The position numbers and the translations under genes were made by a program. Below the pieces are notes generated by a model. It saw only the letters and a program-made list of their open reading frames with translations, searched no databases and had not been told where the DNA came from. DNA of 26,956 nt, from IMG/VR virus record IMGVR_UViG_3300047546_001169, positions 1 through 26,956 of that record; one strand, given 5' to 3'. Below, one piece after another: positions 24,874-26,956 of the stretch. Every line of letters starts with the position of its first letter. Positions within the stretch are counted from its first letter, which is position 1. The stretch comes from a virus.

Positions 24874-26956
24874 GTGGCAGGATATTCCCGTCAATCGGCA
24901 GCGAGCATTGTTCCGACAGCAGTTGTTCGTGCTACCCCTCTGAACGATGAGTTTAACGCTCTTCGTGACGCCTTTGTCGTTGCCACTGGACATAAGCACG
25001 ACGGCACTTCCACCGAAGGCGCGTACATTCCGCTAGTCTCCGATACCAACGCTCGCAACAAGGTTGTTGTAGATAGCACGAACAATCGGATTAGTCTCTT
25101 CATCAATGTTAGCAGTGCAGCAGTAGAACAACTTCGTCTTATCGACGGAGCTATTCTGCCTGTCACTGACAACGACATCGACCTCGGCAGCAGCACGTTC
25201 GAGTTTAAAGACCTTTTCATTGACGGCACCGCCAACATCGACAGCCTTGTTGCTGACACTGCTGCCATCTCTGGCGGCACTATCAACAGCACTGTCATCG
25301 GTGGCACCACCCCCGCTGCCGGTACGTTTACGACGGTTAGCGCCACTGTAAGCGCAACGATTCCGACTGCTACCATTTCTGGTGGCACCATTAACAACAC
25401 CATCATTGGCGCAACGACGCCTGCCGCAGGCACCTTCACCAATCTGACGGTGAACACTGCGGCAACAATTGCGTCTGCTGCTATCAGCGCTGGCACCATC
25501 AATAACACCGTTATCGGTGGCACCACGCCTCAAGCTGTCACCGGCACCACCATCACCGCTAACACCGGTTTTGTTGGCGCACTCACCGGCAACGTCACCG
25601 GAAACGTAACAGCTTCTAGTGGCACTTCGACGTTCAATAACGCCACCGTCAACGGCACATTGTCGGCTACGTTGACAGGCAACGTTAATGCCTCTAGTGG
25701 CACGTCAACGTTCAACAACGTCACCATCAGCGGCACGTTGAATATGGATGGCGCAACTGCTGCGACCATCACCAATCTGTCGTCGCCAGTTAATAATAGT
25801 GATGCAGCTACAAAGCTGTATGTTGACACGTCGATTTCCAATCTTGTTAATTCTGCGCCGGGAACGCTGGATACGCTGAATGAACTGGCTGCGGCACTGG
25901 GCAACGATCCCAGTTTTGCCACGACAGTGACCAACTCCATTGCAACGAAGTTGTCGTTGAGCGGCGGCACCATGACGGGTGCTATTGCGATGGGGACGAA
26001 CAAGATCACCGGCATGGGTGATCCTACTTCTGCTCAGGATGCTGCTACCAAGACCTATGTAGATACGCAGCGCGACACACGTCTTGCGTTGAGCGGTGGC
26101 ACCATGAGCGGTGCTATTGCGATGGGGACGAACAAGATTACAGGTCTTGGTGATCCGACATCGAATCAAGACGCCGCAACAAAGATTTATGTTGACGGCA
26201 TTTTAGGCTCGGCAACGTCGGCTGCGGCATCTGCGGCAGCAGCGGCAACGAGTGCTAGCAATGCTGCAACGAGTGCTAGCAATGCGTCTACAAGCGCTAC
26301 AAATGCTGCATCAAGCGCCAGTGCTGCGGCAGCGTCTGCGGCAGCAGCAGCAGCAAGCTACGACAGTTTTGATGATCGTTATCTCGGCGTTAAGACCAGC
26401 GATCCGACTCTGGACAATGACGGTAATGCGCTAATTACCGGCGCTATCTATTTCAATAGCAGTGCTGGTGAAATGCGTGTTTGGACGGGATCGGCATGGG
26501 CGTCTACGCTTTTGACCACCGGGGCACAGACATTTATTGGCGTCAAGACATTCGCCAGCAACCCGATCCTATCCGCAGGAACCGCCAATGGCGTGGCCTA
26601 CCTCAACGGCAGCAAGGTGCTGACCACGGGGAGTGCGCTGACGTTTAACGGAACTCGTTTTAGCACTTACGTCACCAGCGACACGAATACAAACATTGCT
26701 CGGTTTGGTGTCGTTAACAGTGCTGTCACCGATGACGCTGTTTTGGACATCAGCGCAGATGCCGCCAACAACCTGATTACGCTGAACTCTACTGGCAACA
26801 ACGCAGGTTCGTTTGCGTTTCAGACTGGCAACACCGAACAAATGCGCCTGACCTCTACCGGGTTGGGCATTGGGACGAGTTCGCCTGCTTATAAGTTGGA
26901 TGTATCAAGTGCATCTACGCCAGTTGCAAGATTTACAGGCTCGGCCAACGCTTATG
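24874..26956 (+). CDS. tail fibre protein, C-terminus beyond window
   Basis: The frame starts at GTG 24874 with an AGGAGA ribosome site and runs off the right edge after 694 codons. The N-terminal part (ATPLNDEFNALRDAFVV, HKHDGTSTEGAYIPL) is of the virion-attachment kind. Next come triplicated ISGGTINxTxIGxTTP units (about residues 130-215), two LSGGTMxGAIAMGTNKITG units, each ending in DAATKxYVD (residues 368-448), and an Ala/Ser coiled coil (about 449-490). The last visible part (MRLTSTGLGIGTSSPAYKLDV) is typical of fibres that end in an S74 intramolecular chaperone. It determines host receptor binding. Confidence 0.92.
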   Translation, partial: MAGYSRQSAASIVPTAVVRATPLNDEFNALRDAFVVATGHKHDGTSTEGAYIPLVSDTNARNKVVVDSTNNRISLFINVSSAAVEQLRLIDGAILPVTDNDIDLGSSTFEFKDLFIDGTANIDSLVADTAAISGGTINSTVIGGTTPAAGTFTTVSATVSATIPTATISGGTINNTIIGATTPAAGTFTNLTVNTAATIASAAISAGTINNTVIGGTTPQAVTGTTITANTGFVGALTGNVTGNVTASSGTSTFNNATVNGTLSATLTGNVNASSGTSTFNNVTISGTLNMDGATAATITNLSSPVNNSDAATKLYVDTSISNLVNSAPGTLDTLNELAAALGNDPSFATTVTNSIATKLSLSGGTMTGAIAMGTNKITGMGDPTSAQDAATKTYVDTQRDTRLALSGGTMSGAIAMGTNKITGLGDPTSNQDAATKIYVDGILGSATSAAASAAAAATSASNAATSASNASTSATNAASSASAAAASAAAAAASYDSFDDRYLGVKTSDPTLDNDGNALITGAIYFNSSAGEMRVWTGSAWASTLLTTGAQTFIGVKTFASNPILSAGTANGVAYLNGSKVLTTGSALTFNGTRFSTYVTSDTNTNIARFGVVNSAVTDDAVLDISADAANNLITLNSTGNNAGSFAFQTGNTEQMRLTSTGLGIGTSSPAYKLDVSSASTPVARFTGSANAY
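25968..26170 (+). repeat. tandem in-frame repeat in tail-fibre gene
   Basis: Two units of 129 bp, the first starting near 25961 and the second near 26090, share long identical stretches such as GCTATTGCGATGGGGACGAA. They encode LSGGTMxGAIAMGTNKITGxGDPTSxQDAATK. Such repeats allow in-frame expansion and recombination between fibre genes. Confidence 0.75.

Overview
The window is part of a tailed double-stranded DNA phage genome, most likely a lytic podovirus. The right two thirds are a collinear structural block: small late proteins, terminase small subunit, an HTH-like gene, terminase large subunit, portal, scaffold, coat protein, head-tail adaptor, a P22 gp10-like tail hub and the start of a tail fibre. 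There is no tape-measure, tail sheath or tail tube gene. The lower-left third is a minus-strand early operon of short, tightly overlapped genes. The host is probably a beta- or gamma-proteobacterium, judged from small phage proteins of the YTHPPQRKPLTDEEI type, a DUF2591 protein, sigma70 promoters and an rrn-like boxA; this is inference. I see no integrase, repressor, RNA or DNA polymerase, or lysis gene in the window.

Positions 1-7547 (minus strand) are the early region. From right to left: a 60-aa protein, a GP88-family protein, a 500-bp regulatory region with two strong promoters and a boxA element, an HTH-like 51-aa protein, micro-membrane peptides, an endonuclease VII-like HNH enzyme, a putative cysteine peptidase, DUF2591, DUF932, a complete ADP-ribosylglycohydrolase and many small unknowns. 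Most neighbours overlap by 4 nt (ATGA), which indicates translational coupling. Six minus-strand sigma70 promoters can be read. Four are followed by a leader with a 5' stem-loop; in three of these it is followed by a CCUGAAAGG hairpin holding the Shine-Dalgarno sequence.

Positions 7630-8860 are a 1.2-kb non-coding switch region between the early (leftward) and late (rightward) units. It is dense in inverted repeats, several with exactly 3-nt spacers. It has two copies of a perfect 16-bp palindrome, a 20-bp tandem repeat, a Fur-box-like site, a rightward promoter leading into about 430 nt of structured RNA without a gene and ending at a strong terminator, and an AT-rich repeat stretch that could be an origin.

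Positions 8862-26956 (plus strand) are the late operon. A promoter at 8862-8890 drives it; a second promoter precedes the scaffold gene, and terminators lie between scaffold and coat and before the adaptor gene. The coat mRNA has a highly structured leader. A second endonuclease VII-like gene sits directly after the coat gene and looks like a free-standing homing-type insertion. The tail-fibre gene runs off the right edge.
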